This document shows, piece by piece, positions 17,443 to 28,051 of a stretch of DNA of 64,000 nucleotides. Position 1 is the stretch's first letter, and every line of letters starts with the position of its first letter. Location of the stretch: positions 186,001-250,000 of the forward strand of contig VCCI02000002.1 of assembly GCA_005938025.2 (NCBI GenBank), read 5' to 3'. Source of the DNA: Inquilinus sp. KBS0705 (GTDB lineage Bacteria; Bacteroidota; Bacteroidia; Sphingobacteriales; Sphingobacteriaceae). Under the pieces are notes generated by a model that did no database searches, was not told the DNA's origin, and worked only from the letters and a program-made list of their open reading frames with translations. The position numbers and the translations under genes are program-made.

Positions 17443-19947
17443 CTACTGCACCATAAACACCGCGTTGCTAAACAGCAGTTTGCCATTTTCCCAAAAGCTG
17501 CGGAACAATGGGTCGTCCACCATGTACACTACCGATCCGCGGCCCATTTCCTGCACGCCAAGTAATAGTCCGTTGTTAATTTTTTGTTTGGACACCACAC
17601 CTGCAAAGCCCGATGTATAGCTATCCTTTTTAACTGTACCTACATTCCAGCCATCATCCTCGCCTAACAGCTCGTAAATATCATCGTTTAACTTTAACGA
17701 GTAGTAGTAATTAGGCATACCAAAGCCAAGCGGATGGGTATTATCCAGGTTCAATTTAAATATAGCGCCTGGTATAGATGATGATATAGCATCACGATCG
17801 CGGTTGGCGTATATTTTAACATCTGGCGCCTTTTGTTTGTCTTTGTCCTTATCGTCCTTTTTATCTTCTTTCTTTTTGATGGCAAATCCCTTTTTATCGG
17901 CTAATTGCTCTACCGCGCTTTCTAATGCGATGAGTTTACCGCCGTCGCGTACCCAGCTCGAAATTTTTTCCGACGGGAAATCCGCATAACGGCCATCAGG
18001 AAAAATAGCGATATCATAATCGCCAAGCTTGGTACGGCTAAGGTCCTGGTACCTTACCAGCGTTATAGGGTAGCCTAATTGCTGTTCAAATAAATGCCAT
18101 ACCTCGCCCATCGCTTCTGAGTTTACGCCATCACCGGCTATTAAAGCAACCCTTGGTGTTTTAATATAACGCACCACATCCGAACCAACATCGTTACCCT
18201 TATCAACAAAGCCCGACGATAAAGGCACCAGTTCATGATCGAGCGAGGCCGCTGTTTGGGTAACTACCTGGTCAAAATCAGGACGGTCATTTCCGGCTTT
18301 GGTGATAAGTAAGGACCCGGCCGAGAATTTTTTACCTGCCGATTCGAATGGTTTTTCGGAATACCTAACCTTTATACCCTTTTTAAGCAGGGCGGCTAAA
18401 AAGCGCGCATCGGCGACCGACTGCCATGCCGATACATAGGCATAAGCATGTGTACTGGTTAGCGGCTGTGGCTTTATAACGTTCCAGGTGGCGGTGGCCG
18501 GTTTGTACGATTCTTTTACACCATAGGCCGTTAAGCCATAAGCATAAGGCAATGCCCATGCCGTAATATCGTAAGTAGCCGAATCGGGTATGATGGTTTT
18601 AGGCTCCAGCAATACATGCAGCAATACCGATTTTGGCTGATAGGCATTCACCACCAGATCATTGGCCCCTACGTTGTATTGCTCGGTTTTACCGGTCATA
18701 TAATCAAAGCCCGTCACCGTTTTATTGGCCAGCCCAAAACCGTATTGTATACCGTTGCGGGTAAGCATTTTGGCCAGCGTGCTCACTTTTTCGTTATTGT
18801 CGTTTTTTATCACATAGGTTTTATACTGCCCCGGCGGGTTAGCTTTACTATTGTCAAAAAACTTCTTGTACTCATCTAATACTTTCTGCGCGTTTGCCGA
18901 CACGATCTCCACTGTGCTTAAGGCTGTCGAATGGTGGTGTGCCACACGCTGTACCAAGGTAAGCGTATCGCCGCTGCGGGTAACTACAGCCAAACCGGCG
19001 CTGATGCCCCCCTGCTCGTAAGTCATACCTATTGAGCCATTATACAGTGGATAAGTATCGCCGTATGATGGATAAAGCAGGTCAAACTCCTGCTTGGTAA
19101 AATACATCCAGCCATTTTGATCGAAGTACTTGGCATTGTTTTTACCTATGGTCACCTGAAAATCGCGCTGCCATTGGGTAATATCTTTATGGTATGGTTC
19201 GGCAGCGGGCGCAAAGTAGTAAGGGGCATTGTAGCCTTGTTCGTGGTAATCTACATGCACTTCGGGCAGCCATTGGTTGTATAGGCCAACACGGGCCTGC
19301 GTTTCTTTTTGTGCCTGCCATGCCCAGTCGCGGTTCAAATCAAAGTAATAATGGTTTACCCTGCCTCCCGGCCATGGCTCGGCATGCTCGCGCGATGTTG
19401 GCATTGGGTCGGGCGCTAAGCCCTTAACCGAGTTATAAAAGTTTACATACCTGTCGCGCCCATCGGGGTTTAAGCAGGGGTCAATAACCACCAGCGAGTT
19501 TTTTAACCACTCCTTGGTGCGGGCGTTAGCGGGGTCAACCATATCAAACAAGGTCCACATTGCTGCCTCGCTTGATGCCGGCTCGTTACCATGCACGTTA
19601 AAACTTAGCCAGGTAATCACCGGCGCATTGGCTATTGGCGTGCCGCTTTCTAAACCGGCTAAACGCAGGTTGTTGTGGCGTATTTCTTCAAGCCTGCCAA
19701 TGTTCTCGTCAGATGCGATGAACATGGCCAATAAAGGCCGCCCTTCGTTTGTACTGCCGAATTGCTGCAGCTTTACATTTTTAGATGCCCCGGCAACATA
19801 TTTAAAGTATTCAACAATACGGTAATGGGGGGTAAATTGTGTGCCCAGCTTGTATCCTAAAAATTCTTCGGGCGATTGAATTTTTTGAGCGAAAATTGAT
19901 TGCGAAAACACAACCGTAAAAAACAGGAGGCGTAGTTTTTTTATCAT
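17443..19947 (-). CDS. Secreted M14 family zinc carboxypeptidase with C-terminal GATase-like region
   Basis: An 834-residue exported peptidase with signal peptide MIKKLRLLFFTVVFSQSIFA. The peptidase M14 zinc site is recognisable: His119 and Glu122 in NVHGNEPAS, and a second His in PEVHVDYHEQGYN (residues 231-235). The substrate-carboxylate region DPCLNPDGRDRY is also present. The C-terminal third (about 560-834), with 'PRVALIAGDGVNSEAMGEVW', resembles the class I glutamine amidotransferase-like fold found in large Bacteroidota M14 proteins. A lysine/aspartate-rich linker (KKKEDKKDDKDKDKQK) interrupts it near residue 700. Its likely role is degradation of peptides outside or in the periplasm. 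Confidence 0.9.
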   Translation of the reverse strand: MIKKLRLLFFTVVFSQSIFAQKIQSPEEFLGYKLGTQFTPHYRIVEYFKYVAGASKNVKLQQFGSTNEGRPLLAMFIASDENIGRLEEIRHNNLRLAGLESGTPIANAPVITWLSFNVHGNEPASSEAAMWTLFDMVDPANARTKEWLKNSLVVIDPCLNPDGRDRYVNFYNSVKGLAPDPMPTSREHAEPWPGGRVNHYYFDLNRDWAWQAQKETQARVGLYNQWLPEVHVDYHEQGYNAPYYFAPAAEPYHKDITQWQRDFQVTIGKNNAKYFDQNGWMYFTKQEFDLLYPSYGDTYPLYNGSIGMTYEQGGISAGLAVVTRSGDTLTLVQRVAHHHSTALSTVEIVSANAQKVLDEYKKFFDNSKANPPGQYKTYVIKNDNNEKVSTLAKMLTRNGIQYGFGLANKTVTGFDYMTGKTEQYNVGANDLVVNAYQPKSVLLHVLLEPKTIIPDSATYDITAWALPYAYGLTAYGVKESYKPATATWNVIKPQPLTSTHAYAYVSAWQSVADARFLAALLKKGIKVRYSEKPFESAGKKFSAGSLLITKAGNDRPDFDQVVTQTAASLDHELVPLSSGFVDKGNDVGSDVVRYIKTPRVALIAGDGVNSEAMGEVWHLFEQQLGYPITLVRYQDLSRTKLGDYDIAIFPDGRYADFPSEKISSWVRDGGKLIALESAVEQLADKKGFAIKKKEDKKDDKDKDKQKAPDVKIYANRDRDAISSSIPGAIFKLNLDNTHPLGFGMPNYYYSLKLNDDIYELLGEDDGWNVGTVKKDSYTSGFAGVVSKQKINNGLLLGVQEMGRGSVVYMVDDPLFRSFWENGKLLFSNAVFMVQ

Positions 19948-20282
19948 AATAAATAATAAGAGGTAGCAAAGGCTAATCTAAAATATTTTTTTGACGTTTA
20001 ATAACGCCGGCGATAATTGGGCGAGTAGAAAATGCCTGTAAAACTTGTTTTATTGCAATTAAATATTATATTAGCAAGAGAGGGGTAGCGAAAATAAACG
20101 AAAATTTTAGCTATAGACCACGAAAAAAATGGAATAATTTATAGCCAAAAGTAGAATGGTTTAGGCCCATACGTGCTGTAAAGCTACTTTTTTATCAAAA
20201 AAGCCTTGATAAAGAAAACACCATCCAAATTTGGTCGGCGCCAACCACGGTTAAACAAAAAAACGCACATTTGTAAAAGCAG
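19948..20282. other. Gene-free divergent intergenic region
   Basis: 335 nt between the start of the M14 peptidase gene and recQ. It is AT-rich with no convincing ORF and no strong palindrome. A TTTG word lies near 20230, and CACATTTG lies 11 nt before the recQ ATG. I could not assemble a spacing that fits a consensus promoter, so it presumably holds promoters for both genes that I cannot pin down. Confidence 0.5.
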
Positions 20283-22436
20283 ATGACACCCTTACAGGCA
20301 CTTCAAAAATATTTCGGATATAACCAGTTCAGGCACTCGCAGGAAGCCATTATTGAGCATGTTTTAAACAAGCAGGATGTGTTGGTATTGATGCCTACCG
20401 GCGGCGGTAAATCGTTATGCTACCAGTTGCCCGCGGTACTGCTTAACGGCTTAACCATTGTAATATCGCCCTTAATAGCCCTGATGAAGGACCAGGTAGA
20501 CAGCCTTAACCTTACCGGCATACCGGCGGCTTACCTCAACTCCAGCCAAAGCCCGGAGGAACAAAAGGACATAGCCATACAACTGCGAAACAACCAGATA
20601 AGGCTGCTATATATAGCCCCCGAGCGTTTATTTGGTGCCGATAATAAGATGATGGCCTTTTTGCGCACCCTCAATGTGGTGCAAATAGCTATAGATGAGG
20701 CACATTGCATATCGCAATGGGGCCACGATTTTAGGCCGGAGTACCTGATGCTTGCCGGCTTAAAAGCCGAATTCCCCAATGTGCCGGTTATTGCGCTTAC
20801 CGCAACAGCCGATAAGCTTACCCAAAAAGATATACTGGAAAAGCTTAACCTGCACCAGCCCAAGGTGTTTACATCATCCTTTAACCGCGAAAACATCACT
20901 TATAGGGTTATCCCCAAAAAGAACAGCTTTAGCCAGCTGCTTAACTTCTTAGATAGCCGGAAAGATGAATCGGGTATAATTTACTGCCTGTCGCGCAAAT
21001 CAACCGAGGCTTTGGCCGAAAACCTGAAAGATGAAGGTTACGCCGCAGCAGCCTATCACGCAGGCTTAATCCACGATATTAAGGCCCGCAACCAGGAAGC
21101 CTTTTTAAAAGACGAGATAAAGATAATTGTAGCCACTATAGCCTTTGGTATGGGTATCAATAAGTCTAATGTGCGCTATGTGGTGCATATCGATCTGCCC
21201 AAAAATATCGAAGGTTATTACCAGGAAACCGGTCGCGCCGGCCGGGACGGCCTGGCATCAGACGCTTTGCTGCTTTACTCTCCCGGCGACGCTATTAAGC
21301 TTAAGGGCTTTGCCACGGTAGAAAACAATGAGGAGCAAAGCCGCATTATGCTTAAAAAGCTGGACGATATGGTAGCTTATTGCCAGCTGCATGCCTGTCG
21401 CCGCCAGTACCTGATGCACTATTTTGACGAACCATTCCCGGATAATTGCGGCTCTTGCGATTATTGCCTAAGCGAGTTCACCAAATTTGACGGTACGCTT
21501 ATCGCACAAAAAGCGCTATCGGCAGTAGCAAGGATAAAGGAACGGTTTGGCGCTACATATGTGATCGACTTTTTACGCGGATCGAAAAGCGAGAAGATAT
21601 GGGCCGACCATAAAGCCCTTAAAACTTATGGCGCAGGCGCAGATATCAGCAAAGCCGACTGGCAACGCTACCTGCGCGAATTGATAGCGTTAGGGTACCT
21701 GCAAGTGTCAGACGATGGCTATTCGGCCCTAAAGCTTACGCCAAAAAGCGAGGGTGTTTTAAAAGGCTTGGAAAAGGTTGAACTGATATCATCGCAAACC
21801 ATTGATGAGCAGCAACACGAAGAGCTGGCTTATGAAACCGACCTATTGGCCGATCTGCGCAAACAACGCCAGGATATCGCTATCAGTGAAAACGTGCCCG
21901 CCTACATCATTTTATCGGATGCATCGCTTATAGAAATAGCCACCTATTTACCCCAGCTAATGGATGAATTGAGGCTGATATCCGGCTTTGGGGATGTAAA
22001 ACTGGCTAAGTACGGGCGTGAGTTTTTGGCCGTAGTTACAGCTTACAGTAAAGAAAAGGGCTTATCCTCAAAAATGTCGCAAAAAGCCGCTAAGCGCGAG
22101 CGCAAACCTAAAAAAAGTAAAATAGCCGATACCGCACGTTTAAGCTTTACGCTGTTTAAACAGGGTAAAACGCCCGCTGACATTGCAGCCGAACGCGGGT
22201 TATCGCCTATGACAATTGAAAATCATTTAACTAATTTTGTAGAAACCGGCGAACTGGATGTGTATGATTTTGTTGTAAAGCAAAAACTACCCGCCATTAA
22301 GGATGCCGTTGAAAGCTATGGCAATGAGCGGCTTTCGCCATTAAAAGAAGTATTGGGCGATGCCTACACTTATACCGAAATTAAGGCGGTTATTGCCTGG
22401 ATGAATTATACAAACAAAGCCGAAGTATCAAACTAA
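20283..22436 (+). CDS. recQ: ATP-dependent DNA helicase RecQ
   Basis: A 717-residue 3'-5' helicase for recombination and replication-fork repair. Walker A is PTGGGKS at residues 38-44. The DEAH box with the RecQ aromatic loop is [18 protein letters not shown]. Motif VI is [10 protein letters not shown]. The zinc-binding RQC region shows [11 protein letters not shown]...CGSCDYC. An HRDC domain ([20 protein letters not shown]) follows. The C-terminus carries a helix-turn-helix-like extension ([22 protein letters not shown]) common in this group of RecQ proteins. Full length. murF starts 10 nt downstream on the same strand. Confidence 0.97.
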   Translation: MTPLQALQKYFGYNQFRHSQEAIIEHVLNKQDVLVLMPTGGGKSLCYQLPAVLLNGLTIVISPLIALMKDQVDSLNLTGIPAAYLNSSQSPEEQKDIAIQLRNNQIRLLYIAPERLFGADNKMMAFLRTLNVVQIAIDEAHCISQWGHDFRPEYLMLAGLKAEFPNVPVIALTATADKLTQKDILEKLNLHQPKVFTSSFNRENITYRVIPKKNSFSQLLNFLDSRKDESGIIYCLSRKSTEALAENLKDEGYAAAAYHAGLIHDIKARNQEAFLKDEIKIIVATIAFGMGINKSNVRYVVHIDLPKNIEGYYQETGRAGRDGLASDALLLYSPGDAIKLKGFATVENNEEQSRIMLKKLDDMVAYCQLHACRRQYLMHYFDEPFPDNCGSCDYCLSEFTKFDGTLIAQKALSAVARIKERFGATYVIDFLRGSKSEKIWADHKALKTYGAGADISKADWQRYLRELIALGYLQVSDDGYSALKLTPKSEGVLKGLEKVELISSQTIDEQQHEELAYETDLLADLRKQRQDIAISENVPAYIILSDASLIEIATYLPQLMDELRLISGFGDVKLAKYGREFLAVVTAYSKEKGLSSKMSQKAAKRERKPKKSKIADTARLSFTLFKQGKTPADIAAERGLSPMTIENHLTNFVETGELDVYDFVVKQKLPAIKDAVESYGNERLSPLKEVLGDAYTYTEIKAVIAWMNYTNKAEVSN

Positions 22437-22446
22437 GCGTTAACAA

Positions 22447-23793
22447 ATGACCACTACCGAAGATATTTACCAGCTATACCTGCAACACCCTGTTATTAGC
22501 ACCGATACACGTAAAATAGTACCGGGGAGTTTGTTTTTTGCCTTAAAGGGCGATAAGTTTGATGCCAACACCTTCGCCCAAAAAGCTGTAGAAGCAGGCG
22601 CGGCATATGCTATAGTTGATAACGCTGCCTACGCATTGGGTAAGCAATATATTTTGGTTGATGATGTTTTAACCAGTCTGCAAAACCTAGCGGCGCACCA
22701 TCGCAGGCAGCTAAACATCCCGGTTATTGGCCTTACGGGTACCAACGGCAAAACCACTACAAAAGAGTTGATCAATGCGGTATTATCACAACAGTTTAAA
22801 ACACTGGCTACGGCAGGTAATTTAAATAACCATATTGGTGTGCCACTTACTATACTAACCATCAACAATACCCACGAGATAGCGGTTATTGAAATGGGGG
22901 CCAATCATCAAAAAGAAATAGCCTTTCTTAGCAGTATTGCACAACCTACCCATGGCCTGATAACCAATGTAGGCAAGGCTCATTTGGAGGGTTTTGGTGG
23001 AGTTGAGGGCGTTAAAAAAGGCAAAGGCGAGCTATATGATTACCTGGCGTCAAACAACGCAGAGGAGAGCTTTAAGCGTGTGGCTTTTATTAATAGTGAT
23101 GATAAAGTCTTACTGGAGATGCAACAAGCCCGCTCTTTAACCAATGGCGTGTATTACGGCACCGGGCCCGGAAAAAACCTGGTTACCGGCGAATTGCTCG
23201 AGAACTCACCCTTACTCACCTTAGCATATACCAATAACAAAACCGGCGAAAAGCACGCCCTAAAAACACAACTAACGGGCGCTTACAACTTGCATAATAT
23301 ATTAGCGGCCATAAGCATCGGCGTGTATTTTGGGTTAAGCGCTGATAAGATAAGCGCAGGCGTTGAGGGTTACCAGCCTAAGAACAACCGCTCGCAAATG
23401 ATGCAGACGGCTACCAATACCCTTATATGCGATTTTTACAACGCAAACCCAAGCAGCATGTTTGTGGCTATAGAAAATATGGACAAGATAAATGCCGATA
23501 AAAAGGTGCTGATATTGGGCGACATGTTTGAAATGGGAGAAGAATCGGCAACAGAACACACCGCGGTTATCAAAAAAGCCGAAGATGCTAATGTAACTGA
23601 GCGCATTTTTATAGGCAAGGATTTTAGCAGCCAACAATCTGAGGTGACAAATACGAACCTGATCAACACTACTTTTTACCTTACTGCCGAGGATGCCATT
23701 ATCGGCCTTAAAGATAACCCTATTACTAACGCCACTATACTTATCAAAGGCTCTCGCGGTATGGCTTTAGAACGGCTGGTAGAGTTGTTTTAA
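22447..23793 (+). CDS. murF: UDP-N-acetylmuramoyl-tripeptide--D-alanyl-D-alanine ligase
   Basis: A 448-residue cytoplasmic Mur ligase that adds D-Ala-D-Ala to UDP-MurNAc-tripeptide, completing the peptidoglycan precursor. The N-terminal UDP-binding domain has STDTRKIVPGSLFFALKG. The central ATPase has the P-loop GLTGTNGKTTTKELI and the EMGANHQKEIAFL segment. The C-terminal domain has YNANPSSM and LILGDMFEMGEES. It is separated from the dcw cluster and placed directly after recQ. Its stop codon overlaps that of the convergent oxidoreductase gene by four bases. Confidence 0.96.
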   Translation: MTTTEDIYQLYLQHPVISTDTRKIVPGSLFFALKGDKFDANTFAQKAVEAGAAYAIVDNAAYALGKQYILVDDVLTSLQNLAAHHRRQLNIPVIGLTGTNGKTTTKELINAVLSQQFKTLATAGNLNNHIGVPLTILTINNTHEIAVIEMGANHQKEIAFLSSIAQPTHGLITNVGKAHLEGFGGVEGVKKGKGELYDYLASNNAEESFKRVAFINSDDKVLLEMQQARSLTNGVYYGTGPGKNLVTGELLENSPLLTLAYTNNKTGEKHALKTQLTGAYNLHNILAAISIGVYFGLSADKISAGVEGYQPKNNRSQMMQTATNTLICDFYNANPSSMFVAIENMDKINADKKVLILGDMFEMGEESATEHTAVIKKAEDANVTERIFIGKDFSSQQSEVTNTNLINTTFYLTAEDAIIGLKDNPITNATILIKGSRGMALERLVELF

Positions 23794-24932
23794 GCCTGCA
23801 ACACCAATTCCGCCACTTCTTCGCCTACCAGGCTGCCCATGGCTACACCCATGCCATTGCACCTTACAGCACAGTAAATATTGTGTTTAATTTGTTTTAC
23901 TATCGGGCTTATCGTTTCGCCAAAACCCATAATTCCGCTCCACCAGTAATCTATTTCGGCTTGTTGGCCAGGGAGTATTACCTTGTGCAGATAATCAGTT
24001 AATTGTTGCTTTACGCTATCGGTGTGTCCAAAATCGTGTGTCTCCTCGGCTTTAAAATCCAGGTTGCGGCCGCCGCCAAATAGCACCCGACCATCTATAT
24101 TGCGGAAGTAGTAGTAACCGTCGTTAAAGTGATAAGTGCCCTGCAGCTTTAAGCCTTGTATGGGTTTAGTAACCAGCACCTGCCCGCGGCCGGGCATTAC
24201 ATTCAGTTCTGGGTATAGCTGGCTTGCAAATGCATTCGTAGCCAATATAATCTGCTTTGCTTTAAAGTCGCCCTGCGATGTGCTTATATGTATATGCGTG
24301 TCGTGATTATCGATAGTCGATACCGCGCAATTGTTCAGTACCACCACATCTTGTTGGTATACCCTATTCAATAATGCCCGCATCATTTTGCCGGTATGTA
24401 TCTGCCCCTCGAAGGGGTTGTATATCATCCGGCTTACGTTAGCAAAACCAAAATCTGCAATTTTAGCATCTGCTACTGCATAAATGTCATGCCCGTCTAT
24501 CGCGGGTTTTAATAATTTATTTAGGTATTGCAATTGGTCTATAGCTTCTTCGGCTTTGCCTTCCTCGCCTTGCATAAACAACTCGTAGCCGCCATGCTGA
24601 TAATAGTCAATATTCGCATCGCCCAGGTTTTGCCGCAGTCGTTGTAAACCGCGCCACTTATAGTTAGCCAAAGTAACTACTTCTTCTTCGGATGAGCGTT
24701 TTAATGCCTCTAATTGTTCAGAAACCGTCCCAAAACAGGCAAAACCGGCATTTTTGGTGCTGGCGCCACTGGGTAAAAAGCCACGCTCTAAAACCAACAC
24801 TTTAAGTTTTGGCTGCTGCGCTTTTAAATGCAGGGCAGCGCTTAGGCCTACTATGCCGCTGCCTATGATGATCACATCGGCATTATCAATAAAAGCGGTG
24901 CGCTCCCAGTAAGAAAATTTGTTCTCGTCCAA
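23790..24932 (-). CDS. NAD(P)/FAD-dependent oxidoreductase (DAO/glycine-oxidase superfamily)
   Basis: A 380-residue flavoprotein of the DadA/PuuB superfamily. The dinucleotide motif DVIIIGSGIVGLSAALHL begins about residue 20, and the LERGFLPSGASTKNAGFACFG segment covers the flavin. The C-terminal ATRC-like region has YWWSGIMGFGETISPIV and CAVRCNGMGVAMGSLVGEEVAEL, which closes the FAD site. Members oxidise amines or amino acids; the substrate here is not evident. The 3' end overlaps murF by four bases in convergent orientation. Confidence 0.88.
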   Translation of the reverse strand: MDENKFSYWERTAFIDNADVIIIGSGIVGLSAALHLKAQQPKLKVLVLERGFLPSGASTKNAGFACFGTVSEQLEALKRSSEEEVVTLANYKWRGLQRLRQNLGDANIDYYQHGGYELFMQGEEGKAEEAIDQLQYLNKLLKPAIDGHDIYAVADAKIADFGFANVSRMIYNPFEGQIHTGKMMRALLNRVYQQDVVVLNNCAVSTIDNHDTHIHISTSQGDFKAKQIILATNAFASQLYPELNVMPGRGQVLVTKPIQGLKLQGTYHFNDGYYYFRNIDGRVLFGGGRNLDFKAEETHDFGHTDSVKQQLTDYLHKVILPGQQAEIDYWWSGIMGFGETISPIVKQIKHNIYCAVRCNGMGVAMGSLVGEEVAELVLQA

Positions 24933-24992
24933 TACGTTGTTATGTTTTACGGAATACTTTTTGAAATAGTGAATTTATAAAACTATTGAGAT

Positions 24993-25709
24993 ATGAATCA
25001 CTTGTTATTTGTTACCTATAATTCGGCCTGGCTGCTTATGATAGTAGTTGCCCTGGTCAGCTTTATTGTTCAATGGCGTTTCAAAAGCAAATTTAAACAA
25101 TATTCGGAAATGCCGCTTTTATCCGGCTTATCCGGTAAAGATGTAGCCGAACGAATGCTGAAAGATAATGGTATTTACGACGTAAAGGTAATATCTGTTG
25201 AGGGACAGTTAACAGACCATTACAACCCCGAAGATAAAACTGTAAACCTAAGCCCCGATGTTTACCATAGCCGCAGTGTTGCTGCAGCAGCGGTAGCCGC
25301 TCACGAATGCGGGCACGCTGTACAGCATGCGCGGTCATATACCTGGTTAAGTTTCCGCTCGGCCATGGTGCCTATTGTTAATGTAGCATCAACACTAACC
25401 CAATGGACGCTGATGATAGGCATTATGCTGCTATTTTTTACTCATAACCCCTTTGTATTGGCGGTGGGTGTTGCCGCTTTAGCTTTGGTAACCGCTTTTA
25501 GCTTTGTTACGCTGCCTGTAGAGTTTGATGCCAGCAACCGCGCCTTAGCATGGTTGGCGAATAACTATACCATTATGCAAACCCGCGAAGAGCACGAGCA
25601 GGCTAAAGATGCCCTATGGTGGGCCGCCATGACTTATGTGGTTGCCGCCTTAAGTGCGTTGGCTACCTTACTTTATTACGCTTCGTTTTTATTTAACAGG
25701 CGTAACTAA
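24993..25709 (+). CDS. Membrane zinc metallopeptidase (YugP-like)
   Basis: A 238-residue membrane protein. An N-terminal helix (residues 9-27) precedes the zincin motif HECGH at residues 104-108, inside VAAAAVAAHECGHAVQHA. Two or three helices follow, and FVTLPVEFDASNRALAWL is the family's conserved third-ligand region. This family of putative neutral zinc peptidases is widespread, but its substrates are unknown. It is a single gene followed by a strong terminator. Confidence 0.9.
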   Translation: MNHLLFVTYNSAWLLMIVVALVSFIVQWRFKSKFKQYSEMPLLSGLSGKDVAERMLKDNGIYDVKVISVEGQLTDHYNPEDKTVNLSPDVYHSRSVAAAAVAAHECGHAVQHARSYTWLSFRSAMVPIVNVASTLTQWTLMIGIMLLFFTHNPFVLAVGVAALALVTAFSFVTLPVEFDASNRALAWLANNYTIMQTREEHEQAKDALWWAAMTYVVAALSALATLLYYASFLFNRRN

Positions 25710-25730
25710 ATGCACTCATAATAAATTATT

Positions 25731-25757
25731 AAAGGCCCTTGCGTAGCAAGGGCCTTT
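25731..25757 (+). terminator. Rho-independent terminator
   Basis: AAAGGCCCTTGC-GTA-GCAAGGGCCTTT is a perfect 12-bp stem followed by a T tract. It lies 22 nt after the zinc peptidase stop codon. Confidence 0.92.
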
Positions 25758-25818
25758 TTGTTTAATAAACGATAGCTTTCTGTAACGCTTTAGTTGACTG
25801 CTTCGTCATCTGGGTATT

Positions 25819-26484
25819 ATGAAAAAATACATCCTCGTTTGCCTGGTCGCCATGGTTGCATTACAGGCTTGTAAAAAAGACAATATTAACGCATCTGCGG
25901 TTAAAAATGATAGTATAGTTGCCGACTCTTCTGCCACAGCTCTTATGAACACTGCAGCTATACCATCCACCTTTATTTATAAATTGATAAACAAAAAGCT
26001 CGGTTATAACAAACATTTTAACCTGGATGTAAATGCTGATGGCACACCTGATTACAGCTTTACCACGGTGTTAATTATGCAAAACAATAAACCCTATCTC
26101 TATTTAATTATTAACCCGGTATCGGGTACAGGTAATAAATTGCTTATACAAAAGGGGCAGCCAAATGTATTTAATAGCTTTTACACGTATCCACTTAAAA
26201 GCGGTAGCAAGGTACAGCCAACCACCGGTTATAAAACCGATTGGAATTCACCCGGTCAAAAGGGCGTTATAGTTGGCTCTACAAGTGTTGGAGCAAACAA
26301 GCAATATGCGGGTTTATGGGCAAACCAAATTGATAAGTACCTCGGTATTAAATTTTATATTAAAGGCAAAGCGCACTATGGCTGGGTAAAACTTAGCCAC
26401 ATAGGCTACAAAGATGAAGTGGCTTTGAGCGAACTGGCCTACAACAACATTGCAGAAATGCCCATACTTGCAGCAGAGAAATAA
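25819..26484 (+). CDS. Hypothetical SpII lipoprotein
   Basis: A 221-residue protein with a lipoprotein signal (MKKYILVCLVAMVALQA-Cys-Lys-Lys-Asp). The mature part contains KKLGYNKHFNLDVNADGTPDYSF, a calcium-site-like DVNADGTPDY loop, and later GKAHYGWVKLSHIGYKDEV. This resembles exported Bacteroidota proteins that end in 'HYGWvrl'. I do not recognise a named family. It is flanked by terminators on both sides, so it is its own transcription unit. Confidence 0.75.
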   Translation: MKKYILVCLVAMVALQACKKDNINASAVKNDSIVADSSATALMNTAAIPSTFIYKLINKKLGYNKHFNLDVNADGTPDYSFTTVLIMQNNKPYLYLIINPVSGTGNKLLIQKGQPNVFNSFYTYPLKSGSKVQPTTGYKTDWNSPGQKGVIVGSTSVGANKQYAGLWANQIDKYLGIKFYIKGKAHYGWVKLSHIGYKDEVALSELAYNNIAEMPILAAEK

Positions 26485-26517
26485 TTAATTCGATATTTAA
26501 CAAGCTTAATAAACAAA

Positions 26518-26548
26518 AAAGTTCCCTCGCACAGTGCGAGAGAACTTT
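26518..26548. terminator. Bidirectional terminator
   Basis: AAAGTTC-C-CTCGCAC-A-GTGCGAG-A-GAACTTT forms an 11-bp stem with one mismatch. It separates the lipoprotein gene from convergent apaG. Confidence 0.85.
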
Positions 26549-26579
26549 CAATATCTTCTACTCCCGAAGGAAGGGCAAA

Positions 26580-26966
26580 TTAATTTAACCGGTAAGGCGC
26601 AATCAAATAAAATTCAGGTATTTGTACGTTAAAAACCGAATTATCTAAAAGGCGTTCCATTTGGTACTCGCCTTTCATGCTGCCCATATCTGTTTTTAGG
26701 TTACAGCCACTTACATACTCGTGCGAGTTGCCAGGCTCAATTATGGGTTGCATACCTACTACACCTTCGCCCTCTACTTCGCGCTTGGCTCCGTTAGAGT
26801 CGAATATATACCAGTGGCGGCTAACTAAACGTACGGCATAGTTACCCATATTCTCTATATTCACTTTATAAGCAAACATAAAATGGTCGTTCACCGGGTT
26901 TGAATATTCGGGCTGGTAAATTGTTTCAACTGAAACCTTAACACCTTCAGTTATAGTAGTTGCCAT
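26580..26966 (-). CDS. apaG: ApaG domain protein
   Basis: A 128-residue fibronectin-III-like protein matching ApaG over its whole length. It has TEGVKVSVETIYQPEYS, then FAYKVNIENMGNYAVRLVSRHWYIFDSNG, then GVVGMQPIIEPGNSHEYVSGC. ApaG is associated with cobalt/magnesium tolerance in enterobacteria, and the fold also occurs in F-box proteins; the molecular role is not settled. The dus gene lies upstream on the same strand about 50 nt away in gene order, but the spacing and AT-rich gap leave co-transcription uncertain. Confidence 0.93.
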   Translation of the reverse strand: MATTITEGVKVSVETIYQPEYSNPVNDHFMFAYKVNIENMGNYAVRLVSRHWYIFDSNGAKREVEGEGVVGMQPIIEPGNSHEYVSGCNLKTDMGSMKGEYQMERLLDNSVFNVQIPEFYLIAPYRLN

Positions 26967-27015
26967 TGTTATTGTATCTCTCTTTATTTCAAATATATAA
27001 TAATCCTAATAAATA

Positions 27016-28008
27016 CTATGCCATTTCAAAGCTATATTTTTTATCCACTTCGGCTAATATATCCATTATCTCTTCAACAGTAGCGGCGGTAACAAGTTTC
27101 ATTCTGTGCTCTTTAAAATCTGGCACACCTTTAAAATAGTTGCTGTAATGGCGGCGCATTTCAAAAATACCGGTGCGCGGCCCTTTCCATTCCATTGATT
27201 TTTGCAGGTGTGTTTTGCAAACCTCAATACGTTCGGCAATAGTGGGTTTATCCAAGTGCTCGCCCGTTTTAAAGAAATGCTTTATCTCCCTGAATATCCA
27301 TGGGTAGCCGATAGCGGCACGGCCAATCATCATCCCATCCACGCCATATTCCATGCGCCAGTTGGCTGCCTTTTCAGGCGAATCAATATCGCCATTACCA
27401 AAAATCGGGATCTTTATCCGCGGATTCTTCTTTATTTCGCTTATTAATGTCCAATCGGCAACACCTTTGTACATCTGCGCGCGCGTGCGGCCATGTATGG
27501 TTAAAGCTTTAATGCCTACATCTTGCAGTCGTTCGGCCACTTCGTAAACGTTTTTGGTATTATCGTCCCAGCCAAGGCGGGTTTTAACAGTAACCGGCAA
27601 ATGTGTTGCATTTACTACAGCTTTTGTCATGGCTACCATTTTATCAATATCCTGCAACAGGCTTGCACCCGCACCACGGCAGGCCACCTGTTTAACCGGG
27701 CAGCCATAGTTTATATCCATCAGGTCCGGGCCGGCTAATGAGGCTATCTCGGTGGCTTCGCGCATGTGGTCTATATCGCTGCCAAATATCTGGATGCCAA
27801 TGGGGCGTTCGTATTCGAAAATGTCCAGTTTCTGGCGACTTTTAGCCGCGTCGCGTATTAGTCCCTCGCTCGAAATAAACTCTGTATACATCATATCCGC
27901 GCCGTTTTGCTTACACACATAACGGAACGGCGGGTCGCTAACGTCCTCCATCGGTGCAAGTAACAGCGGGAACTCACCTAAATCTATATTTCCTATTTGT
28001 ACAGACAT
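27016..28008 (-). CDS. dusB: tRNA-dihydrouridine synthase (DusB type)
   Basis: A 330-residue FMN-dependent enzyme that reduces uridine to dihydrouridine in tRNA D-loops. LLLAPMEDVSDPPFRY is the N-terminal FMN-barrel strand. The catalytic cysteine is Cys103 in DINYGCPVKQVACRGAGASLL. KTRLGWDD and ALTIHGRTRAQMYKG complete the phosphate and tRNA contacts. GNGDIDSPEKA and GVDGMMIGRAAIGYPWIF follow, as in DusB. Full length. It is transcribed divergently from the CPBP gene 43 nt away. Confidence 0.95.
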   Translation of the reverse strand: MSVQIGNIDLGEFPLLLAPMEDVSDPPFRYVCKQNGADMMYTEFISSEGLIRDAAKSRQKLDIFEYERPIGIQIFGSDIDHMREATEIASLAGPDLMDINYGCPVKQVACRGAGASLLQDIDKMVAMTKAVVNATHLPVTVKTRLGWDDNTKNVYEVAERLQDVGIKALTIHGRTRAQMYKGVADWTLISEIKKNPRIKIPIFGNGDIDSPEKAANWRMEYGVDGMMIGRAAIGYPWIFREIKHFFKTGEHLDKPTIAERIEVCKTHLQKSMEWKGPRTGIFEMRRHYSNYFKGVPDFKEHRMKLVTAATVEEIMDILAEVDKKYSFEMA

Positions 28009-28051
28009 GCCTTATCTTTAAGCCCTGCAAAAATACGCATTTTTAAAGCAA